From Platycnemis pennipes (taxonomy: Eukaryota > Arthropoda > Insecta > Odonata > Platycnemididae): 64,000 nt of DNA. Every line of letters begins with the position of its first letter. Positions within the stretch are counted from its first letter, which is position 1. Shown here one piece after another: positions 33,601 through 44,440 of this stretch. The DNA is taken from positions 147,392,746 to 147,456,745 of the forward strand of contig OW121846.1 in NCBI GenBank assembly GCA_933228895.1. Reading direction: 5' to 3'. The notes under the pieces are model-generated. The model had not been told where the DNA came from. It saw only the letters and a program-made list of their open reading frames with translations, and ran no database searches. The translations under genes and the position numbers were made by a program.

Positions 33601-34802
33601 CTGTAATTGGATGGGCAGTGCGAGACTCGACTAAAACTCCGCGCCCTCTTAGCCTTCTCTTCCGTTCCTTCGGTTCTACCCTTCCTCCCCCCTCTACCCT
33701 CACCCCTCCCTTATCTTATCTGCACCACCCACTGCGAGCGCCACCCAAATATAGATTTCGCGTCCGTCAATTACAAGGAATTTGCTATTGCTCTCAAACC
33801 TTGCAGTGTGTCTTCCTATCGCCGGAGAGGGGCGATCGGATATTGTGCCCGATCGCCCGTTTTCAGCTCGTTGTGATTTGATGACAGAAACTCGTCAGTG
33901 CATCTCACGAGTGGGGAACAGTGACTAGAAAGGTGGGAAAAAGCGTTCTATATAATGTAAAAGCTGCGAAAGCCTTCTGGGCGTGCCTGGGCATAAAAGG
34001 TTTTATATACTCTTATCCACGTCGATGACGGGCGATTGGGCAGTTCAGTGCAAGTGTTTCGGTGCTGTAGTCCTTGCATTATTCATGACTGGATGTGACA
34101 ACGGGAACGAGAAGTTTATGGAAAAATACAGCGTCGGAATCATCGCCATTTTCAAGATAGGAAAACCTGAATTTCAGCGAGGATTTGAAAAAAAATTTCC
34201 AAATCAATCAGTGCGGTGAGTCAGAACTGCTATTGTCACTGAAACTAGCTGTTTTCCTCCATGTGGCGTATGCGTATCAGAAATAAACCTTGCTTACTTT
34301 GAACTTGTTGATACGAATCGTTAAACGTGAAGTTAAAGTCATAGCCATATATTGTATGCTGTCACAAATTCATTAAGGAAGCCCACCAAAACGTGGGGAA
34401 AAAGGAGGCCATTCATCTCCATTCTCCGTGAATTCATGAAGCTCTCCAAGCTCCATGAATTCACAAGAATATGGTAGTATTCATACGTAAATGACAACTG
34501 TTGCATTTCTGCATAACAATGAAGTATTTGGATAGCCTGAGGATGAACAAGATGAAAAATACAAGATCTTAATTAAAAGGAAGATTTGAAAGGAATATTG
34601 AATGTATAGGATTTGATGTTTCCCCGGAAAATTATCTTCATATTTACTTTCAATATTGGCAATATTTTCTTTTCCCTTGTGTACAACAAGTGAGCGGGGT
34701 TGATAAAATACTCTCGGAGAGTGTGAGTAGGAGATTTCTTTTCGCACTTTCAAACTGGCCTTGAAAGTTAACGAAAGTTACTCAGACATAATGATCATAT
34801 AA
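33601..34802. other. Unassigned region around a candidate exon
   Basis: A pyrimidine-rich stretch (33660-33730) and a perfect 10-bp inverted repeat (GGGCGATCGG/CCGATCGCCC, 33830-33858, 9-nt loop) precede the candidate exon at 34025. The remainder to 34800 is AT-rich, with no motif seen. Confidence 0.4.
34025..34214 (+). CDS. Candidate first coding exon with signal peptide (very tentative)
   Basis: ATG at 34025 opens a frame whose N-terminus has a hydrophobic core (CFGAVVLALFMTG) like a signal peptide. It continues with KFMEKYSVGIIAIFKIGKPE and runs into GCGGTGAGT at 34213, a good 5' splice donor. ATAAAAGG and TTATATAC lie 20-35 bp upstream of the ATG, which is close for a transcription start. 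I do not recognise the protein and found no second exon. It may be a chance ORF. Confidence 0.22.
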
Positions 34803-36255
34803 TAATACACGGAAAAAAATTCTACTTATTCTAACTAGAATCCTGGTTATTTTTACTATAGTGTGTAGTAAAATATGAACCAACCCGATTGCTGGTTACC
34901 ACTACTACACCGTGTACTTAAAGAATCTGGTTAGAATTACTACACTTTCTAGTTATTGTAACATTCCTGCCCAGTAATAAATACTAAACCCGCAGGTAAC
35001 ATTATTATACCTTCTGGTAAAAGCAGCAGGGTTGCCTCGTGAGGAATACTACGCAGTCAGTTGAAATTACTTCACTGTTTGATAAAAACAGCATGACTGC
35101 CTGGTTGGAAATACTACATATTCTAGTAAAACTGGCCGGTCAGGAATAATATATTTTTTAAGTATTATAGTTTGTAGTCAGTATACCTGTACTTTATAGG
35201 TGGTCTACGGAGTTATAAATGACAAAGGATGCAGTGGATGTAATAATACAGAATAATACGGTGGTATTGTAAAAGACATTTATTATGTTGTGCATTTTCA
35301 TACAATATATGGACTACGTAAATGAGGTTTGACTTATAATATTTAACATTTACAATTCACATTAGCGAAAATGAAAAAAAGGAAAGTATACCTACATGCA
35401 TTTTTTATGCTATCTACCATGCCAAACAAAACATTTGAATAATTTTCCGTCACTGATTGAAATTCCAAACCTTTTTCGTGATAGACAATTGACTACCTCC
35501 AGTAGAATTCTACAACTTACAGTTGACACCCAGTTTCTGAGGCGAGCTCATCAAATGTAGGGCATGGGGTGTCCGTATCTTTAGTCTCCAATTCCTTCCT
35601 CGCGTCATCAGGAGTCGTCCTCACTCCCCTCTCTATCGTCGATATCATCACGAAACTTTGGAATTCTGTTTGAAATAAATATTTTCAGAGGAATAAACAT
35701 TCAATACAGAAAATGCATGCTGGTTGACTGGTAATTATACAAAAATCACTTCAGCTCCCGTGCGTGAGTAATACGAACCTTTAACCAACATCTTTGAAGA
35801 CAGAAAGATTCCAGAGCAGTCGATCGACTTACGAGTTCATGAGTATAACATCAACGGGAGCAGTCATGATGGACTCACAATTAAACGTCCTCTACCGGCT
35901 AGGTACTACTCAGGCTTCTGAGTCCAAAGACCGTTGGACCGTCACGGATAATCAACAATGTATCATATGCAACAATTTTCGTCCTCGCGCCGCGCCGACC
36001 AATTGTTCGGGCCCGGCAACAGCTTGACTCAGCGGCACTCGTGTCGTTACGGACACTATGTAAGCGATTGTCTGCTAAAATTAACCAGGCAGCCGCTACC
36101 AAACGTCTGGCTCATATTTCCGGACAGGGTCCGGTAGCATGAGCTAGGATTCTGGTAATTTTAACCCTTAACCAGGATTCTCCTTATTCTACCTAAGAGG
36201 GGTTCAACCAGGATCAGCGTGGTAGTTTTAACTGCTCTTTTTTCTCCGTGTAATA
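34803..36255. mobile_element. DNA transposon with CACGGA ends and 5-bp TAATA duplication
   Basis: TAATA flanks both sides (34803-34807, 36251-36255). The element (34808-36250, 1443 bp) starts CACGGAAAAAAATT, and its reverse-complemented end reads CACGGAGAAAAAAG. The first 350 bp hold many diverged repeats around CTGGTTA and TACTACAC. The last 100 bp hold inverted equivalents such as TAACCAGGATTC. No ORF over 77 aa is present. CAC-starting ends recall Chapaev/Transib-like groups, but the family is not assigned. Confidence 0.65.
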
Positions 36256-36452
36256 TTGTTATGCTTTAATGCTGACGTTATGTATTATGCAATGCACCTA
36301 CTTCCATAATGTTATTGGCGAAAGTTATCATTTGGGAAAAATCGTTAATCTTACTTCCAAGCTTAATAGCAGAAAATTTGAATTTTCATCACCTTAATCC
36401 GACGCATATACGGAATTTATTTGCATTTAAACCTTACTAAACCCTTTTTAGG

Positions 36453-37070
36453 AAAATAAAACTGGAAGATGCGAAAGAGTTCTGTTACCTGGGAAGCGGA
36501 GTAACCAACGATGGACGAAGCAAGAAATAAATAGTGAGTAGAATAGCCCAGGCAAAGAGGGCATTCTATCAAAAGAAGAATCTACTTACAGCTAGAAATA
36601 CAAGTTTGGAAGTAAGGAAGCAATTCATCAAAACGTATATCTGGAGCATGTTTCTTTACGGCAGTGAAGCATGGACGATGACAGCAGCGGAGAAGAAAAG
36701 GGTGGAAGCATTCGAAATATGGTGCTATCGAAGAATGATGAAGATAAAATGGATCGACCGAGTGACAAATGAAGAAGTCTTAAGAAGAGTGGGAGAAAAG
36801 AGAAGTCTGCTGAAAACTATTAAAAGAAGACGGGACAATCTAATCGGCCATATCTTAAGACACGATGGCCTAATGAAGATAATTGTGGAAGGAAAAGTGA
36901 ACGGGAAGAATGGAAAAGGCAGGCCTCGTATGAGTTACATAGAACAGGTCGTAAAGGACGTGAAAGAGAGGAACTACGTTAATATGAAGAGGTTGGCCGA
37001 TAGAAGAATCGAGTGGAGGGCTGCGTCAAACCAATCCTAGGATTTTTGACCCCTGATGATGATGATGATA
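36453..37070 (+). pseudogene. RTE 3' copy, almost identical to the 7.7-kb copy
   Basis: From AAACTGGAAGATGCGAAAGA the sequence encodes FCYLGSGVTNDGRSKK, then a stop (the same lesion as at about 7715), then SRIAQAKRAFYQKKNLLTAR to the end of the RTE protein. The 136-residue segment from LEVRKQF to LADRRIE is identical in conceptual translation to 7791-8201. It ends with a GATGATGATGATGATAA tail. Confidence 0.88.
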
Positions 37071-37424
37071 AACCCTTTTAAAAAACCGAAGTACTCATTA
37101 CTGTCATGGCTCTTTCATAAGAAGTTTATTAACCTGGCCAATTTTATAAGAATCAGCAGTGAATATTTAAATGAGTAAAAGGATGAAATAAAATTTAAAA
37201 AAACAGGAAAACCAAAGAGAAATATAAAATTGTGAGCATTGAAAATTTTCGAATCGTGACTGAACTAGTGTAGTATCATTGGCAGGTTCGAAAAATGATA
37301 TTTGGATCGTATAAAAATTCCATGTGCTCACGTTTGCCTCCCTTTACTTCTGCTCTGTCAGGTGTGATATAAACATATCGTGACCAATGCCAAATCAGCA
37401 TCCGCAAATACTGAGACAGTAATA
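37071..37424. other. No feature recognised
   Basis: AT-rich spacer without ORFs of note. Confidence 0.4.
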
Positions 37425-37500
37425 AAGGTTTCAGGCTTGATTTGGTGGAATATCATAGCGAAAGAATAGGACTGGCAAATTTCCACAAAAATATTTGACC
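37425..37500 (+). repeat. Dispersed repeat related to the 21.7-kb palindrome arm
   Basis: TTTCAGGCTTGATTTGGTGG, AATATCATAGCGAAAGAATA and ACTGGCAAATTTCCACAAAAATATT match the right arm and flank at 21735-21820 in inverted orientation, with a few differences. It is the unpalindromed form of the same repeat. Confidence 0.7.
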
Positions 37501-37984
37501 CATCCACTAGTAATCACTTAAAGAAACAAAACAAATCTGTATAAAATATATATTTTTATAACAAATATCTATTGCACGGACTTTCAGTCAAGGCAAAGGA
37601 ATTGGCCGGATACGAAAAAATGAAAAATGATCACACTGCCGAGGAAGAGCCACATGTATCGAAGAAAATGTACTTTTTCTTGCAACTATGGCGTACGTGG
37701 TCTGGTAGCCAACGAAGAGAGAAATTTGAGTGCTCAAGTGCCCGATGCTCACTCTCACCTCCCTCACTCAACTACTAAAATGTGGTCAATTTTAAAGGTG
37801 AGAACAGTTTTTCACTTAGAACCAAGTACGAGAGAGAGTGGAATTTAAGTATCCGATATTAAGGGTCCAAATCCTAACCCTTGGGTTCTATCAAATTCCT
37901 GAGACGTTCTCGCTCCATTAAGGCAAGGTTTATACGAGAATGCCTCGCCAGGATTTTTAACTCGTGGCTCTAAGGTTCGCAGGG
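37501..37984. other. No gene recognised; possible tRNA-like remnant near 37865
   Basis: GGGTCCAAATCCTAACCCTT near 37863 resembles a T-arm on the minus strand. ORFs of 68-73 aa show no domain. Confidence 0.35.
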
Positions 37985-38245
37985 ATCGAGGTTGTGTGGT
38001 TGTTTTTAGAGTACTGGTCTCCCATCTCGAGGGCCTGGGTTCGAATTCCAGCTGTGGTGGAGATTTATACCGGTCGCCATTTGAGTGCTGTTGCAGGGAG
38101 AGCGTTGCACATCACTGTGTCCGTTGGTTGGGGCATAGAACATTTTTGGCGTCTTTCGTCAAGAACAGTCTAATGCCAACGCCGGGTTTCTCTCCGCCCT
38201 TTCTTCATTCCTGGATTTTTTCACCCTCTCCAAGTACCCACTATA
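37985..38245 (+). mobile_element. tRNA-derived SINE (plus) with the clearest head
   Basis: TGTGGTTGTTTTTAGAGTAC (A-box side), CCCATCTCGAGGGCCTGGGT, and B box GGGTTCGAATTCC are followed by AGCTGTGGTGGAGATTTATA, CGTCTTTCGTCAAGAACAGT and TAATGCCAACGCCGGGTTTC. A-to-B spacing of about 35 bp is typical of tRNA promoters, so RNA polymerase III transcription from the head is expected. The CGTCCGTC block is replaced by other sequence in this copy. Confidence 0.82.
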
Positions 38246-38562
38246 TGGTGCAAATGAACACAACGGTCTGTTGCCTCCACCAAATAACTACAAGCTGTGG
38301 TTTGTAGCTCAATGATCTTATCAAACTGCTAGCTCACCAATCATACCCCCTTCCGGAAAAAATATGCCTTTCAAATTTCTTTTTCGGTTGAACCTCTCTT
38401 CACGTAATCGTCTTTTCACTTTCTCTGTCGTTCAACTTGGGAGTTTATTTGATGGGAAGGTTAAAATCTCTCTCTTAGGATGCCTAATTGTGGCTGATAC
38501 TCACATATTCAGCTTAAGGTGTTTGTTCGTTTCCCATTGGAAAAGGTTTACAATACACGTTT
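38246..38562. other. No feature recognised
   Basis: Short spacer without motif. Confidence 0.35.
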
Positions 38563-38650
38563 CATGAAAACTTCATGATGCATACTCCTTCATGGTACTT
38601 AATGTGCTTCATGATGTCCCATGAAAACTTCATGATGCATACACCTTTGC
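38563..38650. repeat. Two-copy tandem repeat, 57-bp period
   Basis: CATGAAAACTTCATGATGCA starts at 38563 and again at 38620, and both continue into TACTCCTT or TACACCTT. TTCATGAAAACTTCATGATG is also partly self-complementary. Confidence 0.75.
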
Positions 38651-39199
38651 ATCATGAACTAAAATGCCCTCTGAACACAAAATATTCCCCCGAAGATGTT
38701 TAAGGCAATTTCCGTTTATGTTTAGGTGCTTGAACATGTTTATGACTCCAACATAACAGGTAGGAGCGCTTTCGGGTCAAATGAAAAGACTGAAATAGAA
38801 ATAGAAAATTTAATGCTCCATAACAGAAAATATTTTTATAACAAACTCGCACATTGAAGTTAGTTGGGAGCTAAGTGTCCCGCAAGGCAATCGGCTTGAA
38901 GGTGGGGACACTTTCTAAAAAGAAAAATGCAATACTTTTGACCCAGATATAATACATAAACATACATACATTGTACATAGCACCATACATACAAATATAT
39001 AACCTTAGCATAGGTTTTCAATATGACTCAGTAAAAAATATACATACAATAGGAATAGCAACAGCAACCTATTTTAAAATAAGAAACAATTTTCATTTTC
39101 TATGCACAGAAGCCATTGCTTTAAACATCATAAGAATATTCTCAAGCTCTTTGCATTCTTGACATTATTCGGTAGCATACCTAATTACTTTGACCCTAA
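38651..39199. other. No gene recognised
   Basis: AT-rich, with ATACATACA-type simple sequence near 38955-39000. It may include the 3' UTR of the minus-strand LINE D. Confidence 0.35.
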
Positions 39200-40435
39200 A
39201 TAAAGGTAACAATGTTTGTATAATGTTAAGCAGGGCTTTGGCACAACATAACAAGAATTGCATCTAAGTTTATATGAGTGTGGTTTTTGATATATTTTTG
39301 GCTCATTGCCACTACGGATAAAAAATAATCTCAATACCTTGTATACAGGTGCCTTAGGGGTAACAGCCCTAGCAACTTGAAAATAGGGAATGACGGTTCA
39401 AGACGAACTCCTTTTCGGGCTATCACCCGGACAATATCCTTAAGAGCATTTTCTGCTCTTTTTAAGGTATTTTGGTGTGCACCTCCCCAGCATAATAACC
39501 TATAGTTCACTTTGAAGTGCGCTAATGCATAATAAATTAATTTTCGAAAGTGTATGGGACATTAGTTTCGAATAAAATATAATTTAGTGTTACAATATTT
39601 TTAAATTTTTGTTACTGTATGAATGTGGTTCATTTCAAATCCTGGTCCAGGTGAATTCCCAAATACTTATAGTCAGTAACACGTTCTATTACAATACATT
39701 TTTTACAAGCAATTTCATTACACTCCGAAGAGTGATACACCACGCTCAAGTTGATTTTGAAGCAATTGCATAAATTAAAACATATATATTTAGTTTTCTG
39801 ACTTAATTGAAGTTTGTTTGCCATAAACCACCTGCTAAGAATATTTAAATCCAATTGCATGTTATACATATATATATTGTATTACATCCCAATTCACACC
39901 TTCATAACTTGCAGCTAGATCGTCCGCAAAGGCAGTCGTCCTTGAAAATCGCACTCACGCAAATAAAAGTTAGAAAACCGAACATATACATGATCTAAAC
40001 AGGTGGCCGTTTTTTTTGTTTATCTGGTAGGTTCATTGACTAAACTGATTAAATCATAGGAACACAACAGATTAGAGTATTGGTTGGAGTCAATGCTGGA
40101 TTCCAATATATTAACATTCATATCGCCTGTGATAACTAAATTATTTATAATATTTCTTGACAAAGGTTCGAGTTCTTACACAAATTTGGATACCCACACC
40201 TTTTGATGTCGATAAATAGCAAGTAGATAAAAAAAATAAATACAAACTTTAGATTTATGAGCAGACAATCGGCGAACGGTATGTCACATGAAATCGTTTA
40301 GTATTTTATATAACTCTAATGAAGACCATCACACCTCTTGCCCTAGACAAGTTATGACAATTGGCGACTGAGTTATAGCCATTAATTTTATACAAATCAA
40401 TTTCATCATTTTTTATCCAAATTTCAGTCAAAACT
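39200..40435 (-). pseudogene. LINE D ORF2, endonuclease and RT C-terminal parts
   Basis: The minus strand gives VLTEIWIKNDEIDLYKINGY, then NNLVITGDMNVNILESS and TCLDHVYVRFSNF (endonuclease catalytic region) across frameshifts. It then jumps to TAFADD (RT motif C), LDLNILSRWFMANKLQLSQK, VTDYKYLGIHLDQDL, and IYYALAHFKVNYRLLCWGG. RT motifs A and B (AFD, GVPQGS) are absent. The upstream start of the endonuclease lies beyond the CR1 at 44270-44400. Confidence 0.8.
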
Positions 40436-40659
40436 ATAATATGGTTAGTAATAGGTTCGATGGGCTGGCGGAGGTCGGTGCATCGAACACTCCGCCTCGG
40501 GTGGCTTCGCCGACTGGGAGTCGGGAGGGAAGGGAGGGAGTGATAGGTAGCTCCAATGTCCGCCGGGTAGCGGACTCGATGCGTGCTAGGGTCCGTCGGG
40601 AAGGAGGTGGTTAATCCCGAGGGAGAGGTGACGAAGAACTCCTGGGAACGAAGAAAGAA

Positions 40660-41108
40660 GCTCCTGGTGTATACCAGGAGGTACGGTGCCCCAGGTGACG
40701 AAGGCGTTGAAAGCAACGGCCAGTGCCACTAACTGCTCCAAGCTGCACGTAGTCGCCCATGTCGGCACTAACGACGCCGCGAAACGGGGGTCCGAGGATG
40801 TAATGGATTCCGTAAGGGATCTATGCTCCGAGTTCCACCGCGTTCGTGGAGGTCTGGGTGTCGATATGAGGCTGACTATATGCAGCTTGGTACCTAGGAC
40901 GGATCAGGGGTCGATGCTTTGGAGCCAAGTTTTAGGCATAAACCGGAGACTCCGTGAAGTCTGTGGGAGCGAGGGAGCTTAGTTTTTGGACCTCGGGCCG
41001 GAGCTGGAAACGTGTCGGGTGCCCCTGAATCGCTCGGGTGTCCACTACACGGACGAGGCATCGTCTAGGGTAGCGCGTAGGATAATGGAGCATACACGCA
41101 GGGTTTAG
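40660..41108 (+). pseudogene. CR1 ORF1 with SGNH-esterase-like domain
   Basis: The frame reads GGTVPQVTKAL, then LHVVAHVGTNDAA (the GTND block), DLCSEFHRVRGGLGVDMRLT, ICSLVPRTDQGS, INRRLREVCGSEGA, a TAG stop near 40980, FLDLGPELE, and SGVHYTDEASSRVARRIM with the catalytic-type histidine. This matches the esterase domain of CR1 ORF1, thought to aid membrane or RNP handling. The N-terminal part (SNVRRVADSM and upstream) is frameshifted. Confidence 0.8.
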
Positions 41109-41154
41109 CTCAGGTGGTAACCCAGAGTGCAGGTCAATCCGCGGGGGAAAAATC

Positions 41155-44129
41155 GTGGAAGAATTTGGCAGAAATTGCAGCGTAGTTTTAGAAGGTCAGA
41201 GAAAAACAGATAAAAAAGACGAACCTGATAAATCAACGAAGGTAATAGGTAGATCAAATAGTAGGTCCGTTAAAAAATTATCGAGGAAAATTTTAGTTGG
41301 AAAAGAGCACCAAGATAGAAACAGATTGGGAGAAAGAATTTCAGTTATAGTAGTGAATTGTCGTAGTTTAAGAAATAAAGTAGCTGAATTTCACCACCTC
41401 ATAAAAAGTACTGATGCAGATATAATCGTAGGTACAGAAAGCTGGCTTTCGAAGGACAAATCAGATTATGAAGTATTCCCGAAGTGTTTTACCGTATAGA
41501 GAAAGGATAGAGTAAGCAGAAACGGAGGAGGAGTATTTATAGCTGTGAAGGACCCGTATGTCCGTAGAAGAGAACTTATTTCAGAGCGAAATGTAGAAAG
41601 CATTTGGTGTTCCGTTAAAAGTAAAAGTCGGACGCCGGACGCAGACGTCAACTCTATAATGGAACTAGAGTCAGAGATATCTACAATACTTTCTCCGAAC
41701 GAGGATAGAGGAATAATAGTAGGCGGAGATTTCAATCTCCCTTCGATAGACTGGAATACGTGTAGTTTCATTACAAGATGTAAGGATAAGGAACTGTGCG
41801 AATCACTGTTGAACACCATTACGTCACATTCTTTACAACAGCTAGTAACAGAACCGACCAGAGGAAACAACATTCTAGACTTATTAGCAACAAATATACC
41901 CAAAAGAGTTCTAAATACAGTTACAAACACAGGAATTAGTGATCATAAAATAGTGCATGCAAAATTTATTGTAGGAGTTGAAAGACATTATAAACCAAGG
42001 AGGAGGGTATACTTATTTGGAAAGGCTAATTACGACTGTATGAAAGAGGAATTAGGGGAAGCGTTTAATTTATTTAGCGAACGAAGCAAAGGATGAAATA
42101 CAGAGGATTCGTGGAGAGAATTTCTTGGGGTCACCCGTAACACATTTCATATATACATACCAAGTAAATGCATTAGTGCAATACAGAGCCAAGGTGGTAT
42201 AACGCGGACGTTAGGAAATCACTGAAGCGACAAAGGGTATGCCACGCTAAGATGAAAAATGCAGGACGGGGTCTATCGGTAGAGGAAAAAAATGAGCTAT
42301 TTCAAAACTATAAAACATCGAGAGCATTAGCAAGGTAATCATGTCGGAAAGCGTTATCACATTTCAAGAGCAAGATGTTAGGAGAATATTTAGATAGCAA
42401 TCCGAAAGCGTTTTGGTCATATGTGAGAGAGCTTCAGGGAAATAAGTCCACAGTGCACACACTTAAAAACGATAAAGGAAGCAGAGTCACCAGCAGTGTA
42501 GAAAAAGCCAATACTTTAAACACCTTCTTCCAAAGTGTATTCAACTCATCGTCACAAAACGCAGTGGAACCACCGCCGAGCACTTTCAGTAAGCCAATGC
42601 CCGAAATAAAAATTTCATGTCGCGGAATAGAGCAGCAGTTAAAAAGCATTAGCAAAAACAAATCACCATGTCCCGATCAAATTCCTTCCAGAGTATATAA
42701 AAAATTAGCTTCTGAAATAGCCTCATATCTAGAAATAATATTCAATAAAACACTAAAGACCCACAGAGTACCCAAGGATTGGAAAGTAGCTTACATTGCA
42801 CCTATATTTAAAAGCGGTGATAGGGAAGAACCTAGTAAGTACAGACCCATTTCACTCACGTCAATCTCTTGTAAGATATTTGAGCACATTGTAGTCAGTT
42901 CGATCATGGGGCATTTGGATAGTCAGGGATTACTCATAAACAGCCAGCATGGGTTCCGGAAAGGTAGATCTTGCGAGACACAATTAGCTTTATTCTTACA
43001 CGACATTTTAGTCCACGGTGAAAACAGTACTGAAGTTGATGCGATATTTTTAGATTTTAAAAAGGCTTTCGATAAAGTTCCTCATTACAAATTAATCTTG
43101 AAGTTAGAGAGTTTTGGCATAAATAAAGACGTTGTATGTTGGGTAAAATAATTCTTAAGTGGACGAGAGCAGAGGGTTGTATTAGATGGTATCATGTCGG
43201 ACACAATCGAAGTCACATCGGGAGTTACCCAGGGTAGCGTAGTAGGTCCGCTTCTATTTCTTTTATACATAAACGATTTGGGTACCGTGGTTAGTAGTAA
43301 CCTTAGACTTTTTGCAGACGATGCGGTGGTGTACAGGGGTAAATCAAATGAAAAGGACAGGAAATCACTTAGCAAGGATTTGGATGCAATTCAAGAGTGG
43401 TGCGACAAATGGCAGTTAGAACTTAGCCTTAAAAAGTGTGTAGCTATCAATTTTTGGAGGAGGAATAATTCGATAGCGCGATCCTATAGAATTAATAACA
43501 CGAAGATCGAAAACGTTGAAACCGTAAGATATTTAGGTGTAACAATCACTAAAGATTTATCGTGGGGTAGACACATCCGGGAAATATGCGGCCTAGCGAA
43601 GAGAAAGCTAGGATTTATAAAAAGAGTACTTGGGAAATGTGATGAGAAGACAAAAGAGCGATGCTATTTTTCACTAGTTAGGCCCCACCTTGAGTATGCA
43701 GCCAGTGTATGGGATCCTAATGAATTAGGTTTGATTAGAGAACTAGACAGTGTGCAGCGTAGAGCAGCTAGGTTCGTCAAAAGGTGTTACGATAGGTTGA
43801 GTAGTGTATCAGAATTAATACAAGAATTAGGGTTGGAATCATTATCAGAGCGTAGGTTAAAGTACAGATTAAATCTATTAGAGAAATTTCAAATTGATAG
43901 CTTTACTGAAGATATTAGGCACATATTAAAAACACCAGCGTATTATGCTAGATTCGACCAGATAAATAAGATTAGGGAGATAGATTGTCGTACCGATAGA
44001 TTCAAAATGGCATTTTTTCCCCGTACTACAAGAGAACAGAATAGGCAGTATAGCAAAGGGATAGGTAGGGGAAATATTTTAGAGTATTCTGTAGTGCATG
44101 ATGCATGTAATTTTCCTCAAATACTATAG
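41155..44129 (+). pseudogene. CR1 ORF2 endonuclease/reverse transcriptase
   Basis: The endonuclease (41155-42096) shows VIVVNCRSLRNKV, GTESWL, GGDFNLPSIDW and GISDHKIV, with one TAG at 41497. A degraded, frameshifted linker follows at 42097-42374. RT (42375-44129) shows YRPISLTSISCKIFEHIV, HGFRKGRSCETQL, FLDFKKAFDKVPH, a TAA at 43149-43151, GVTQGSVVGPLLFLLYIND and FADDAVVY. The C-terminal domain (LVRPHLEYAASVWDP, VQRRAARFV) is also present. Only these lesions separate it from an intact polyprotein. Confidence 0.9.
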
Positions 44130-44189
44130 ATACTAACAATCAAGTTGCATGAGACAATATAGTTGCTAGTTTGCATGTTAGTAGTGCAT

Positions 44190-44261
44190 TCTTGGTGATC
44201 TTCACGCCCTACCACACACCCTCGCGGTGGCTTGCAGGGTATCGTGTAGATGTAGATGTAG
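44190..44261 (+). promoter_or_regulatory. CR1 3' hairpin and GATGTA tail, likely RT recognition site
   Basis: The RNA strand has ACCACACACCCTCGCGGTGG, which can fold into a short hairpin, then CTTGCAGGGTATCGTGTAGA and GATGTA repeats at the terminus. The hairpin half-sites are kept in four other fragments in the window (18.5, 31.3, 52.3, 58.4 kb). In CR1 elements the RT recognises a 3' hairpin plus short terminal repeats. The function here is by analogy. Confidence 0.65.
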
Positions 44262-44440
44262 ATAATATCAGGTTGATCACATAAGCTACTGAAATGTAAG
44301 ACAAACAGTTCAAAATCTCTTACTTCTCTTCTCTTGCTTCTAATGTTTTGTTGAATTATTAAAAAAGCTTTTTTATATTGAATGTCTTATTTAGATTTTG
44401 AGAACTCATTAGAAGGAAATTCATAAATTTGAAATATCGT

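Larger units (their letters stand above)
40436..44268 (+). mobile_element. Near full-length CR1 retrotransposon with 7-bp target duplication (element 40443-44261)
   Basis: ATAATAT occurs at 40436-40442 and 44262-44268. The 3819-bp element has a GC-richer 5' region, an ORF1 with an esterase-like domain, an ORF2 with endonuclease and RT, and a 3' hairpin followed by GATGTA repeats. The order, esterase-type ORF1 and short octamer-like tail are diagnostic of CR1. It is inserted into the endonuclease of LINE D in opposite orientation. Two in-frame stops and at least one frameshift region are present, so it is young but dead. Confidence 0.9.

Noticed and set aside
40306..40716. 136-aa minus ORF as a single gene
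   Set aside because: Its C-terminal part is LINE D endonuclease but the N-terminal part is antisense to the CR1 5' end, so the ORF spans an insertion junction.
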